The notes below the pieces were generated by a model that saw nothing but the letters and a program-made list of their open reading frames with translations, had not been told where the DNA came from and searched no databases. Both the position numbers and the translations under genes were made by a program. DNA of 64,000 nt from Erythroxylum novogranatense (Eukaryota > Streptophyta > Magnoliopsida > Malpighiales > Erythroxylaceae): NCBI GenBank assembly GCA_029891385.1, contig CM057224.1, positions 310,001-374,000 of the forward strand. The letters run 5' to 3'. Shown piece after piece: positions 11,890 to 24,700 of this stretch (positions within the stretch are counted from its first letter, which is position 1; every line of letters begins with the position of its first letter).

Positions 11890-11960
11890 AAAGGTCTGAT
11901 AGTACGCAGATTTACCTTAATATAGTAGAGAGACTATTTTCAATAGACCCGTTTAATGAA
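11890..11960 (-). mobile_element. Fragment related to the RTE LINE / Au-SINE 3' tail
   Basis: Shares the ordered blocks ATAGTACGCAG, TTACC, ATAGTAGAGAG and TAGACCCG with positions about 145-197 in the tail of the RTE LINE, at roughly 75-80% identity by eye. It may be a separate SINE or LINE 3' remnant; the remaining borders are not clear. Confidence 0.45.
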
Positions 11961-14900
11961 AATATTCAAAATAGATTTTTAATCAATAAAAAATTTAACA
12001 AATTATGTAAATCATTTATAAATAGTTTCTCTATTAGTTAGAGCTAAGGTTGTTGTCCTTATCTGTGCGTCCGCGGTATTTCTTATTATTGTTTTTGTCG
12101 TAAAAGATTCAACAAATTTTAATTTTTACATAATTTTCATATTTTTTAAAATATGTTAATAAAAATTATTGTCAATATAAATTATATTTAAATTTTATTA
12201 ATAAATTTCAAAAAATATAAAATTGTCATCTTACATAAATAAGTGATTAATTATGTAAAGTCAAAGCTTAAGAAAAGATTAGGAAAAGCACCCTCTTTTG
12301 CTTCGAGGTCAAACATAAGTGATGGGTTTGAGGATGGGTTTGTCCAAGGTCTGGCCCGATTTTGTTCGTATTTTGGGCCTTTTTCAAAATTGCTTATGTG
12401 CCTCTTGGACTCGAACAGAACTCGAACAGAAGATTCAGTCGAGTCATGGCTTGTAGGCGTTTCAATACTTAACGATTTCTTATACACTTCTAATTATTAT
12501 ATAACATGTATACTATTTACTAAATATAAGTATTAATAATATTTTTAATATATAATAAAAATATAAATTACCAATAAGAGTTTAATAATATATATTATAA
12601 TAAGAGCAACAATTTAAACTTACATGAAAACATTTGACTCTCTTCACTCATATAAATTGCACATGTTCTTATAAATAAAAAGGTGGTAAAATAAAAATCT
12701 TTTTGTTGTTCTTTATGAAAATTAAGGCTTTTATAAAGAACAAAATGAAATAAAATAAAGCATTTTTTGTCACCTATTTTATTCTTTATAAAATTAAGCC
12801 CTGAATAAGTGTCTTGTCTGCTCTTACCCAAAGTCAAACATGTCCTACTTCTTCTTAATTTATGTCTCGTAATTAGCAATTGGAGATAACCGAGATCATC
12901 ATTCTGACAACCTCATAATTCATGCTCGAAATTAATATATTCAAAGCAATATATCAAACTATTCTCACAATAGGTTACCCAAGATATCGACCTAAACCTA
13001 CCTTCCACATGCAATGAAATTAATCTCAACTTGCTTAAGTTTTATAACGTTCAATACAAACAAATTTACAAAAAATATATACGAGTATTTTCACTTGGAC
13101 AACACTTCAAACTCGCCAAAACCCGTTGCTTGACTAGATGGAGAAGAACAAACTATTACAAGGTGACATTCTCAAGTCCACCAAAACATTATATAATTCG
13201 TGATACGAATCCATTCCGAGTTGTTTGCTTGATTTATGAAGTGTTATAAAAAAAAACAGTTGAAACACAGTTAGCTCTAGCAACCTTCTTTTGTGGCTAG
13301 TTTCATCTTTACGTATATGGAGTGTACAGGGTCGGTGATGAGTTTTATGAGTTATAACGATGGTTTTGTAGAAAAACTGGGTGGAATTTGTTTCTTGGAA
13401 TTTATTTTATAGTTGTGATATGATCGACAATTGATGAAGGTTCTGAAGCCCATACATTTCGTGGAAGCAAATGATACACGTATTGTATTCATAATAATGA
13501 GATTGAGTTCACACAACAACTTTGTCATGAACTACTAGTTCACCACCTACTTTCAATTCTGTCAATCCTGCATTTCAAATTGGAATAAAAATTACATTAT
13601 ATTAATTTAAAATTTTAAAAAATTGGGGTAAGATAGTGTTGCTTGTGTATCCCTTTACTTGAACAAAAAGAAGACTGACTAAGAATCGTACGTTAAGTTA
13701 TTACAGAAACTGGGAGTTGGTGGTTGGATATACATATAGCAAACATCCAACGACCAACAACTGTCTGGAAGTACTTATGTGTATCTCATTTCTTAGTCAA
13801 TACACGGAACCTTCTTAATATGGTTAGACTGAAAAGAGGAAGTTAGTCTGGATAAGCTATAAATTGCAAGAAGTATCATTTAACAAAATGTGATCATTCG
13901 GATTAAATTGAAAGAAGTATCATCGTGAGTACAGCAAGCCTGCTCGATGGATTAACAAGTTGCAAATCCATTTCCTCTACTTCAAATTCTTAGTCAACTC
14001 CTTCACTAGCTAAACGTTTTTGAGCTTCCCTAGTTCCACCCTCAAGCAACTCAATGCATGAAAATATTCAAACCTTTCCATACCCAAGTTGGTTCCCCAA
14101 AAACATGAACTCTACAGGGGTAATGCGATCAATATCTTTACTAAATGTTTCTGTTTCTCATCCCTCTTTTGTCATTTTAGGTTTGAACCTAAATCCTCCT
14201 CCACGATGGATATCAAGTTTAATTATCTACAGCAAGTATTAAATCATGAATGTTCATGGAATGTAACTAACTTTGATAAAGATTTAACAATGAAAATATA
14301 TACCAATCTACTTAACCTTACACACCTTCATTTGGATGAATCAAATGGTAGAATTTTATGATTATGAAAATAGAAGAAAATGATATGCTATAACGTTGAA
14401 GAGAAGAGCACTTGTCACAATAAATCTCCAAGGGTACGCCTTAATTGATTGGCACAAATCACTCGTTTGGTGTCTAGCTAGCTATCTATCTAGCTACTTT
14501 CGAGTTGGCCACTTTAAAATTTATGGTTTTAGCATATATGTACGTCTGCTAGTCAACTACTGCGTTTTCGTAGTTATGGTTGCCTGTCAATCGAATCAGT
14601 ATTCTTCCTATCATGGCCACCTTGTCTGCTGGAGGATTGAAGAGGTACATGTCAAGAATTCCAGTTTGAGCAATTAAAGAATAGTTTATAAATGTATAAT
14701 AAAATCTCTCTTAAAAAATGTCTTTTTTTTTTTTGTAAAGTTAAACTTAAATTTATCATAATATTATGACCTAAACTTATCTCAATATCTTGGAATAGTA
14801 CATGATTTGTTGTAATATATCCATCAAATATCCAATCCTGCTTTAGTTCTTGTTGTAATATATCCATCAAATATCCAATCTTGCTTTAAACTAAAGAGAA

Positions 14901-17230
14901 TATATCAAGAATCTCATATCAAGAATCTCATATTGAACAGTTAAATAATGTTAAAATACGACAAACTTTTTTTATAAATTACCTTTTAAGAAATAGTTAG
15001 ACCAAAATTTATGAACGTGAGTTAGCTAAATTTGCAAATTTTTTACGTTGATAACCTGAGATATGCCTTCAATTTAAGGTGGAGATTAAAATTACATAAG
15101 TAAACCAGATCTATATGGGACATGGAATCAGATGATTGTGAAGTCAGAATCACTTAAGAGTTGTCAAACGTAGGACTTGTCTTGGTCACTTAAAATTTGA
15201 AGACGCTCTAAACTAAAATTTTATTGACATTACATATTTGTGAAAATAGAAATTTATTTATTGTTATTAACATCTTACAGGTAATCATAAATTATAAATA
15301 CCTTGAATAGGGTAATTATCATAGTATTTTCTATATTAACTGAACAATATAAATTTCTTATTTTTCTTTTTCTTTTTTTTTTCTCCAATATTTTCTGTTT
15401 GCGTCACCCTCACTAATTAAGGAGATACATTGTCCAAACAATAGCACAAAAATACAGTGATTGGTTGTCCACGATTCATCACCGAAAACGCTGCTCAACT
15501 GTTTGTGACGCCTTGTTTTAATTAGAGCATATGAACTGATGAGTCGTCCATTTAGGTATCATGTGTATTTAAAATTGAGAAATGAGTAGCTTTGCCCCTT
15601 TGAGGCGATCGGTGTAGGTGACATTGTAGCTAATACATTAATTAGGTGACCAACTCTAATCGCTAATCGGTATGGGCTTAATTATTACAGGTCCGTCTAA
15701 ACTACTTTTGAGGCGATTAATGTCTAATGTCTACATCATAGAGTCCGGATCCTAATTTTAATTTTATAATGTCTTATTTTATTATATAAATTTTAATCAT
15801 TTATTTATACAAGCTTTATATAAAATCTACATAAATAAATGACTACTCCATCTGATTTATAATAAGTATCGCTTTAGATACATTTTAATTATTCAAAATA
15901 AGTGTCATTCTTGACTTTGAATGCATGTTTATAATTTTTCTTCTAAAATTAACCTTTCATTTTTCTCTAATCTTAATTATACAGATCACAATTTCAAGAC
16001 AATTTAATATGCAATTTTTCTCACATGCTAATTATTACAAGGATATATTTATAATTTTATTAGCTTTATTAATAAACGTGTATTTTTCTAAAACGACTCT
16101 TATTATGAATCGGATGAAGTAATATTTATATGATAAGAAAAAAAAAACTATAATAATAAACAGAAGATCCTGAACTTACATCATCTTCACTTGCAAATTG
16201 TAATGGTATAGTATAATTAGAATTTATCGTATCCTTCACATTTTTGTTGACTGACAAATCTTCTGACACGGATCGATCTTCTTTCAATAGAGGATGGGCG
16301 TCATAAGAAATTCGTCTGAGACAAGGAATTTCAGACTAATGGATGGTTCAAATAGCTTGTGTTGGTTTCTATGAAGGCATCAATTTGATGGATTATAATC
16401 AGAGCCAACAGAAACGAATAGGATGTATTGAAACTGTATTGAGTTTGGAAAACTTTTCCCCTTCTTCTAAAGAGCTGTTTCTTAAACTTTTTATAAAATA
16501 GCATTGCTTTTAGTATAGATATATTAACTCAGGCCACATGCTTCTTGTCATGTACAGACCTCACCAGAAGTGAAAAACCTGGCAGACAAGTAACAAGAAC
16601 ATATATACCATGAACCGTTACTTACATTGGAACCTTCTAGGATTGACTTTGGAAGTGAACATAACCAAAAATTGAAATGCAAAGGAAATAATACTACCTG
16701 TAATTGATATGACCATTCCCCAACTTTTTGAGAAGTCTTGTATGGTGAGGTTTGAAAAAAAAAAGGAAGGAGAAAAGGATTGGAAATAATTTTTTTTTTA
16801 AAATCATTATTGATGATTGATAAACTAATAACATGTTTTGTGTGATTGAAACAGTAAATATATGGTTTAATTAATTGGATATTAACTTGCTAAGTGCTAA
16901 TTAAGATGTAATTAATTAAGAAGAAGTCAAAGCTAATTGATATTTTCTTTCATTCACGAAATTTACACTTTCAATACATTTCATATACTTATTTCAATGC
17001 CCGAAGTGATTATACTTCACTTGTTTTTGTTCGTGAATCCCAAAGAAAAACAATAGTTTTGATCTGTTTTCCTTAAACATTAATACATTTAAGGGCATAC
17101 CTAAGAGAGAGAGTGTGACATTTAGGGTAATATAGTGTGAACAGGGAAATGAGCACAAGATTACACAGAAGAGCAAACGAATGTGAAGTTCAGGCTCCAG
17201 AAGACCCTTTAGCAGAAACCAAGAAGCCGT
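11961..17230. other. Long intergenic region between HMT1 and KCS6
   Basis: No supported genes. Open frames of 60-97 codons (for example 12243-12536, 12595-12879, 14089-14361, 14396-14677) show no family resemblance and no splice context. The only structure I can point to is a 43-bp tandem duplication at 14807-14888. The segment just below 17264 should be the KCS6 3'UTR. Confidence 0.6.
14807..14888. repeat. Two-copy tandem duplication, 43-bp period
   Basis: The segment starting TTGTTGTAATATATCCATC at 14807 recurs at 14850 with one or two changes. It is non-coding. Confidence 0.85.
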
Positions 17231-17263
17231 GAGAACCAGGACCCACCAGTATTTGAAGCTTCT

Positions 17264-18754
17264 TCAGAGCTTGACAACTTCAGGAATATGAACTGGGTAC
17301 CTGTCGATACAATCAGACCAAGGTCCATCTGATGGTGTTTTGATGCTTCTGTTACACTTCCAAACAGCACTGTTACACTTGAATCCACTTCCGAATGCTA
17401 TCTGCCAAACCCTATCTCCTCTTCTCATCCTTCCTTTGGACTCGATGTAACTCAACTCGTACCAGAGTGAAGACGAAGAAGTGTTGCCGAAACGATGCAG
17501 TGTCATTCTCGAAGCCTCAACGTGCTCTGCTAATAGCTGCAAGTTCTTCTGCAACTCATCGATGACTGCGCGGCCACCGGCGTGAATACAGAAATGTTCA
17601 AAAGCTTGCTTGAAGTCTGGGATATATGGTTTCCATTTGGGGTTGAAGATTTTGCGTCCGATGAGTGATATGAGAAACAAGAGCTGTTCTGATGCTGGTA
17701 GGACTAGAGGTCCTATGGTTGTGATGTTAGACTTCAAGGCCTCTCCGGCAATGGCCATCAAATCTTTTGAGAGGTTAATGCCAACTTTGCCTTCTTTGTC
17801 TTCCTCTTCGTACACACACCGGTAAGCTTTGTCATCTGCACCTTTATGGGTTCGCACAACGTGAACCAAGCGGTACTTTGATCTCCGGCGTTGGGATCGG
17901 CGGTTGGACAAAAGAATTGCGGCGCCTCCCATACGGAAGAGACAGTTTGGAAGAAGCATGGCTCTTTCATTACCTTGGTAGTAATTTGGTGTGATGATCT
18001 CTGTGCTAACAACAACAGCATTTGAATTGGGATGAACTTGGAGAAGATCTCGAGCTAAATCAATTGAGATAAGACCAGCACTGCAACCCATCCCAGAAAG
18101 ATTGAAGCTTTTAATGTTGCTTCGAAGCTTGTATTTGTTAATGATCATGGCGGATAGAGATGGAGTAGGAGAGAAGAGACTGCAGTTGACGATGAGAATG
18201 TCTATATCTTTAGGTTTAAGCCCTGTTTTCTTGAAAAGAGAATCCATGGCAGAGAAGATTACAAGCTCAGCTTCTCCTCTCGCAGCCTCCATGGTTGGTT
18301 TTGGAGGGATATAATGAATTGCAGGAGGCAAGCAAGTTTCTTCTCCCAGACCAGACCTTTCAAGAATTCTCATCTGAAACTCCACACTCTTTGGTTTATC
18401 CTTCAAAATAAGCCTGGAATGCTCCATAAATGTGGAGAAAGGAACTCGGCAAGTGACCGGAGGCTTATAACAGGCATAATCAACGAGGTAGATTGTCCTA
18501 GGCTTAGACATGAAGTAAACAGTAGCTATAAAGATGATGAAGAAAGAAGAACAAAGAATCTGTATGAGGTCAAAATGAAGTGATCTCCATAGGTTCAAGA
18601 TTTCATCAGGACCTAAACGAAGAACCTCAATTGAAACACCAACCATTACAGGTACTAGCAGAAGATAAAGAATGTGATTAACAAGATACTGGTACCCAAG
18701 TTTAACATACTTGAGCTTCACAGAGCTGGAAAATTCCGGCAAGATTGGAGGCAT
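17264..18754 (-). CDS. KCS6: 3-ketoacyl-CoA synthase, CER6/CUT1 type
   Basis: A single open frame of 496 aa from ATG at 18754 (MPPILPEFSSSVKLKYVKLG). It catalyses condensation of malonyl-CoA with very-long-chain acyl-CoA in the ER fatty-acid elongase, feeding cuticular wax and pollen-coat lipids. Two hydrophobic segments (about residues 25-45 and 62-82) match the N-terminal membrane anchors. The FAE1/CUT1 domain contains the triad Cys224 (GMGCSAG), His391 (CIHAGG) and Asn424 (RFGNTSSSS). The C-terminus IPEVVKL and long stretches agree with Arabidopsis CER6 (about 497 aa) as I remember it, hence the specific call. The frame stays open upstream for 63 more codons to an ATG at 18943, but that extension is not family sequence and is more likely 5'UTR. 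There is no intron in this copy. Confidence 0.95.
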   Translation of the reverse strand: MPPILPEFSSSVKLKYVKLGYQYLVNHILYLLLVPVMVGVSIEVLRLGPDEILNLWRSLHFDLIQILCSSFFIIFIATVYFMSKPRTIYLVDYACYKPPVTCRVPFSTFMEHSRLILKDKPKSVEFQMRILERSGLGEETCLPPAIHYIPPKPTMEAARGEAELVIFSAMDSLFKKTGLKPKDIDILIVNCSLFSPTPSLSAMIINKYKLRSNIKSFNLSGMGCSAGLISIDLARDLLQVHPNSNAVVVSTEIITPNYYQGNERAMLLPNCLFRMGGAAILLSNRRSQRRRSKYRLVHVVRTHKGADDKAYRCVYEEEDKEGKVGINLSKDLMAIAGEALKSNITTIGPLVLPASEQLLFLISLIGRKIFNPKWKPYIPDFKQAFEHFCIHAGGRAVIDELQKNLQLLAEHVEASRMTLHRFGNTSSSSLWYELSYIESKGRMRRGDRVWQIAFGSGFKCNSAVWKCNRSIKTPSDGPWSDCIDRYPVHIPEVVKL

Positions 18755-20360
18755 TTTTGCAGCCACAGATGCAACAAAAGATAAAGAAATGTTACAATAG
18801 TTGTTTGGCCAGAAAGAAAATGGAGGATTGAGTATAGTAGGTGAGGAGAGGAAGCGAGTGGAGGGTAGAGATATAAAGCCGACCTGACTAGGGCAATGAA
18901 GGAGGCAGATGAGAGGAGTTAATGTGAGACTCGCATCGCTCAACGCCCACTTAACTTTTATTAATTTTCCTTACTTCCTTTTCTATCAATTTTTTGTTGC
19001 AACTAAACACTGCTTATAGCCTTCTACACTTCATCAATAGGATCTTAAGTTTCCTTACAAGTACTACACATATTCTATTCCTGAATCCTGATGTCTTTAT
19101 TTATTCTCCTAAATCATAGTCTTCTTTCCCCAATTAATCTCTATGACTATGATCAACCATCTAATCTTGGTTCAGATATGTTTTCACTTTATCTTATTTA
19201 ATAAACAGGGTTAAAACATAACTTCTTCCATTCTTTAAAAACTTCTATGATTATTAAAATTCTTTAAAAACTCTTCCGATTTTAATTTAAAACAAAATTC
19301 ATTCCCTTAGACTTGGTTAAAAAGTAACGATGAAACGCTTATAATATATGAATATTAGATATGAACTAATCAAATACTAGTAATATAATAATTTATATCA
19401 ACTCTTAAACCTGATTGAATCCATTAAATTTGACTTAAATTAATAATTTAAGATAGCTATAATAAATTATTATTTTAAGTTAAATTTAATAATTCAGTTC
19501 AATTTAAGAACTAAGGTTGAACCTTGTGTAAATAACATTTAATTAGTTTATGACTGATATTTATGTTATTTGTGTAAGGGAATGGTTTTTAGAAAATTAA
19601 AGATTAGAATGAATTTTTAAAATTTTAAAGATTCATAAAACTTTCTAAAGTTTTTAAACTACAAATGAGATCTAACCCACTTAAAAACTCCAACCATGTG
19701 TTATATTATGCTATATAATTAGGAATGATTAATTGTACAGCAAAACTTATTCTATATCTGCTAACTTTACAGGTGATTCTAGAAGAGAAGGAACTTGTAA
19801 CCTTGTGCAATAAACTAACAACTGTGTGCGACAATTAGTGCGTGGGAAGTAATGGCAACATAGGTCTCTCTGATCATTGGACGGACAAGCTTGAAGATGG
19901 CAATCACTCATTGCTCATTCAGACACATACGTGTATGCGTGTGTGCATATTGGAAATGGAATGATATAATCTATTTCCACGTATCGAAAGTGTGAACACA
20001 AAAGGAAATAAATCAAAAGCCATCATCGAGTGACATATGTATAATTGACTTCAACAACAGCTGAGGAGTCCGATTAATATTGCCAGGGTTCATTAAAAGC
20101 ACCAAAAGATGAAAAGAAATGTGGAAATGAAGCTTATATTGTTGTAGTTGTAGTTTTTCATGGATGTTAGAAAAGTGCAATTTATGACTGACTAAATTAA
20201 CTTTGGCTTAGTCATGAATCATGATGTGTCAGCTCCTTACAACCTTTTGATTTATGGGTCCAAGTCGATGCAAGAAGAACATGCATGCACTTAATTAGCA
20301 ATTTGTCTCATAACCAGCAGTTTTTTCGTCACATTTATTATAGCCTAAGATAGTTATGAT
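18755..20360. other. Upstream region of KCS6
   Basis: Contains the expected 5'UTR and promoter of KCS6. No other gene, RNA gene or transposon end is recognised. Confidence 0.6.
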
Positions 20361-20695
20361 CAGTATTTAAAAAATAGAATCGATTCGATCGGTTTGACAT
20401 TAAAAATCGGTCAATTTTTTAGTTTGATTGTTAACTTTATGGTTCAATTTAGTTTAATAATTAATCAATTTTTATAAACTAAAATAAACCGATTAACTTT
20501 TATTTAATAATCTTCTTTTTTAATTAAACTTTAGATTTTTTATAGATAATGGCTATTTTCTTTAATTATTTTCAAATTGTCTAATTTATTCAATCTCTAA
20601 CTAATTTTATGACGTTTTTAATACGTACTGAAGTTTTTAAACCCTAATTCTCTTGTCTTATCGGTTTAACTTTCAATCTAGCGTTTAAAACATTG
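20361..20695. mobile_element. Probable small hAT-like MITE
   Basis: The left end CAGTATTTAAAA and the reverse-complemented right end CAATGTTTTAAA are similar. The adjoining 8 bp (GTTATGAT left, CTTATGCT right) agree at six positions, as for an aged hAT target duplication. It is 335 bp and AT-rich with no coding capacity. It resembles the common plant repeats with a ...GTTTAAAACATTG end. Confidence 0.45.
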
Positions 20696-21410
20696 CTTAT
20701 GCTGAGTCAAAACTATAAAATAGCATAAAATTAAATTGATATTCCGTTAATTCGAAATCTTTGTATGTTATAAGTTGCTGTTAATAATATAAGTAAACAA
20801 CACAACAACAAAATTAGTTCAGAAAAAGGTAGAAGATAGAATAATAATTATTCAATATTTCTGAATTAGCTGATTTTAAACGACTTAGGCGTCGATTTTG
20901 GGGGTGAAACATTAACGAAAGCAAGATACCAGGAATGGAATGAACATGAACTTGGAATTGGACTTCTTGCGAAATAAACTATATGAATCTGTTAAAATAG
21001 AATGCTAATTAAATATTCATGTTTATCCATTTTCTGGTCTGTATTGCCAAGTGTCATATGGCACGTAACTATCAGCTTCGATTTCTATTATCTGCACCAC
21101 CAACTATATTGTCATTAATAATTAATATTATTAAATAAAAATTATTGTATAAATTTAGTGCATTATTGATTATTGATAATATTGGTAACCTGTCACTCAT
21201 TATAAATCTTTCTAAGTATCAATAATAACGCTACTGTGAAATTTCCATAAATGAAATTAAGAAATCTAATTAGGAGGTTTAAAGATTTATTATTTACGAG
21301 TTAATTTACTTGCATTTATCAAAATAATTAAAAGAATTATTGAAATTAACAAATTTTCAGCCTTCCAAGTGTGTTAGGCATTTTCTCCTTATGAAATCGC
21401 TTGCCTTATA
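20696..21410. other. Intergenic, nothing recognised
   Basis: AT-rich sequence with no open frame of interest and no repeat pair found by eye. Confidence 0.5.
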
Positions 21411-21782
21411 TGTTGAAATATAAAGTGGGAGTTTGTCATACATTGGAGAAAGAGAGGAAAGAAAACTAACATATAAGTCTAGTGGGCTGCTCCACCTATA
21501 ACCAATTGGTTTTAGGATGGAACCTCACTTAGACTTGTATGTGGTCTAACTTTCTTTCTTGTGTGGACCCGTAGGCTCATTATAAATTCTAACATGGCAT
21601 CAAAACAGGTTGCTCTTATATTAGTCGTTAATCCCTCGATTTAATAGATCATGTCACGTATTAGACCCACACGTGAGGGGGTGTGTTGAAATATAAAGTA
21701 GGAGTTTGTCCCATATTGAAGAAAGAGAGGAAAGAAAACTAACATATAAATCTAGTGAGCTACTCCACCTATAACCAATTGT
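21411..21782 (+). mobile_element. TRIM-like miniature LTR retrotransposon, right LTR truncated
   Basis: The left LTR is 21411-21594 (184 bp, TGTTGAAATATAAAG ... TTCTAACA). It is followed at once by TGGCATCAAAACAGG, a decayed form of the TGGTATCAGAGC initiator-Met tRNA primer site. An internal stretch of only 89 bp ends in the purine-rich ACACGTGAGGGGGTG. The second LTR starts at 21684 and matches the first for about 99 bp before stopping at about 21782. No coding capacity is present. The order LTR, primer site, purine tract, LTR defines a TRIM. Confidence 0.8.
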
Positions 21783-24700
21783 ATTAGAGTATTTGGTTCA
21801 CACATTTAAAGGGGCAAAAAGAAATGTATAAATCAGATATTATGGTACAAGATTAACATTTAACATTTGGTACAACGATCTCAATCCTATTTTTTCAGCA
21901 GAGGCACAAAATTTCAACCACACGAGCTTCCCATGATCGATTTATCATTATGATCTGTAAAATTCATCATGTGGTCATAATAATATTACCTACGATAAAG
22001 GAAACTACTTGTTTTAGTAGAGAAGGCAGGCTTATCAAATGTACGGTTTTTATGGTTAAAATAAATGTCGTTTCACATCAAAGACCCGTATTTTGAGTAC
22101 AAGATGTGATTATTAATCTATCTATCCACGTTGCTTCTTCATTTTCTTTTCTCGTGATGAAGAGATCAAAGTCTTCAAGAAGAATTGAACTTTATTGGGT
22201 TAAGTAAATATCTCGACTCCGGTGGATATATCTTTCTTTTTTTACAAAACCACAAGATTTTTGGGTCAATTAAATATCCCGCTTGGAATTATAATTTAAA
22301 TTTAGCTATAAAAGTCAGAAACTAGACTTAGAGTTGAACTTATTAATATATGTATTTTATTTCTATAGTTTTCAGTAACATTTTGTATCAAATAATACTA
22401 ACTATATAATAGCAATTGCAATTCTAAGATCAGAATTTGAACCGATCTTTAAATTCTTTTTCAGCAAATTCCAAATTTAAGTACTTCTGATAGATATTAT
22501 CGGATGTTATATCAATTGTCAGATATGTGTGAGTCAACTCGTTTAATTAAGTCGGATGGCCACTTATCACCATCAAAATTAAAGTTCATGTGGTAAACTT
22601 AAGAGAAACAACAAAATTACAAGGTTTGAAATAGTGGATTTTGTCCCAAATGTGTTTTCATTTTTCATTTTGTTTCGTTTCAATGTTTTCGTAGCTTGCA
22701 AGTGACAGTTGAGTGGTTGGAGGTTAGATCACTCTGAAAACCCTTTTCTTTATTATTCATCTCTTATTATTATTTTCCTATAGATGAAAGTCAGTGTCAG
22801 ATTATGTTTATAAATGCAAGGTTAGAAGAGATAAGATGCGAATGTGATTGAATAAGATAATTCTGTTTATAATTAATTCCTACGGATCACCAAACTAAAC
22901 ATCTATCTTAAGGCTTCAGTATATCTTACTTCCAATTTTCTAAATTGCGTATGGTATTAGGTTTTACTCAATCTTTGGTGTTCAATGAGAAACAAACCAA
23001 TTGGCAACAAGTGAAAAGTCCTGTTGTATGTGGATCTCATAATTCCTATATGGATGGACTTTGATTGGAAATTTAACTAATATAATTAAATTAATCACCA
23101 CTTTCGTAGTGATGATGATATATTGAAAACAATTTATTTTCTTTCTCAATATTATTAAATCGAACTTAGACTTATGTTATGGCTTGGGTTCTCTCGATCA
23201 AAATTGACCCAAAATCAACTAATAAAGTCTGAGTTAATTAGGACCTACATTATGGTTGAACTTGAATCCGATTTAATGTTTAAACGAAAAGACATACAAC
23301 ATTAATGTTTAAAACTAACAAGATAATTTAATGCCAGTGTTTAAACTATATAGATAGAAACATGTACTTGTGAGTTGATTTAAAGAAAGTGGGCATTACT
23401 CATGTTGGCAACAAGTTGGAAGTTTGGAATGGGAAGTGGGACTAACCAAAACCAATTCCTTAAAGAGATGAGAAGGTATCTGTTGGTTGTTGGCTCATTT
23501 AATAAGGTTTTATTAAAAAAATCCCAATCCAATTCAATTGAATTGCCCTTAGCATCAAGTTGTGGGTGTAACAGTATAAATATTGTTGTGTGCGCAGTTC
23601 TATCTTACATTACGTACCAAAAGATGATGTTTTGCGTTGTGTGGGAGCTATTCGAGTTGTCTTTAATTAAAGCTTTGGTTGAGTGCTAACAGAATTAATT
23701 TAAGCGTCACTGCATACCTATGTATGAATTTCCAGATTTTTATTTTGTTTGATAGTATAACCGTGACTCTCCCTACAACCTCTTGCCTCTCCTCATCTTT
23801 TGCTTTCTTCATCATTCATTTCCGGTGCTTATTTAACGCAACGTGAAAATTAAGAAAAAATAAATAGAGAAAATTTCAATATCTTCTTATTTGAGTTTGA
23901 ATAAAAAGTTACAAATTCTTAAATACCTCCGAAAAATCTTTAAAATATAAAAAAGTAGCAAATTAGAGTCCTAATAAGATTGCAAGTACAATTTGAAAAA
24001 AAAACTTTTGACAACCCTAAAGAATGAGAAAACATGGAATTTTAGTTCGAAAATCAGATTATAACCAATATTTTAAAAATCAGACATGAAGTTTAAGATA
24101 AGAGATTTAAGATTTAAAACATTCAACCAGTATTAAAAAATCATAAAACTAGTTGAGAATTATATAAAATAAAAAATTAAAAATAATTGAAATTTGAAAG
24201 AAATTATCCTTATCCATCGACCAATTCTAAGTTTAATTGAAAACTTACTAATTTATGAAAAGTAACTGATTAATCAATAAGTCAATCAATTTTAACAACA
24301 AAAGTTATTAAAATAAATTGAACTACAAAATTAAAAATTAAGCTAAAATTCAAGATTTTTTTGTAAGTAAAATTCAAGATTTTTACAGTTGATATGAGGA
24401 TATTTAATCATTACTTATAGCAATGAATTGATTTTAATCTTATCATAATAGACCCAAATCTGTATCTTTTATATATTATAATTCTTGTAATTTAGCGTTA
24501 ACAAAAAAGATTTAACCCATCAAAATTGATCTATCTTTCAAAATAAAAATTCAAGTTTATTTGAATTTTTAGCGATCTAAATGATCCATAAACTCAAGGC
24601 TCATAATATCCGCATCATTCTAGATCTCGATCCCAATCCAAAACTGAATTTGATAATGCCGAGCCTAACTATGAACCAGAATGCGGATCTATTTGTATCA

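Noticed and set aside
15535..15600. CTGATGAG resembling a hammerhead ribozyme core (as in plant retrozymes)
   Set aside because: The required CGAAA element and a pairing stem II do not follow, so it is a chance match.
18754..18943. ATG at 18943 as the KCS6 start
   Set aside because: The extra 63 residues have no counterpart in the family, while MPPILPEFSSSVKLKYVKLG at 18754 matches the known N-terminus.
23402..23689. 95-codon open frame
   Set aside because: No recognisable domain or neighbouring exon; chance length in a long intergenic stretch.
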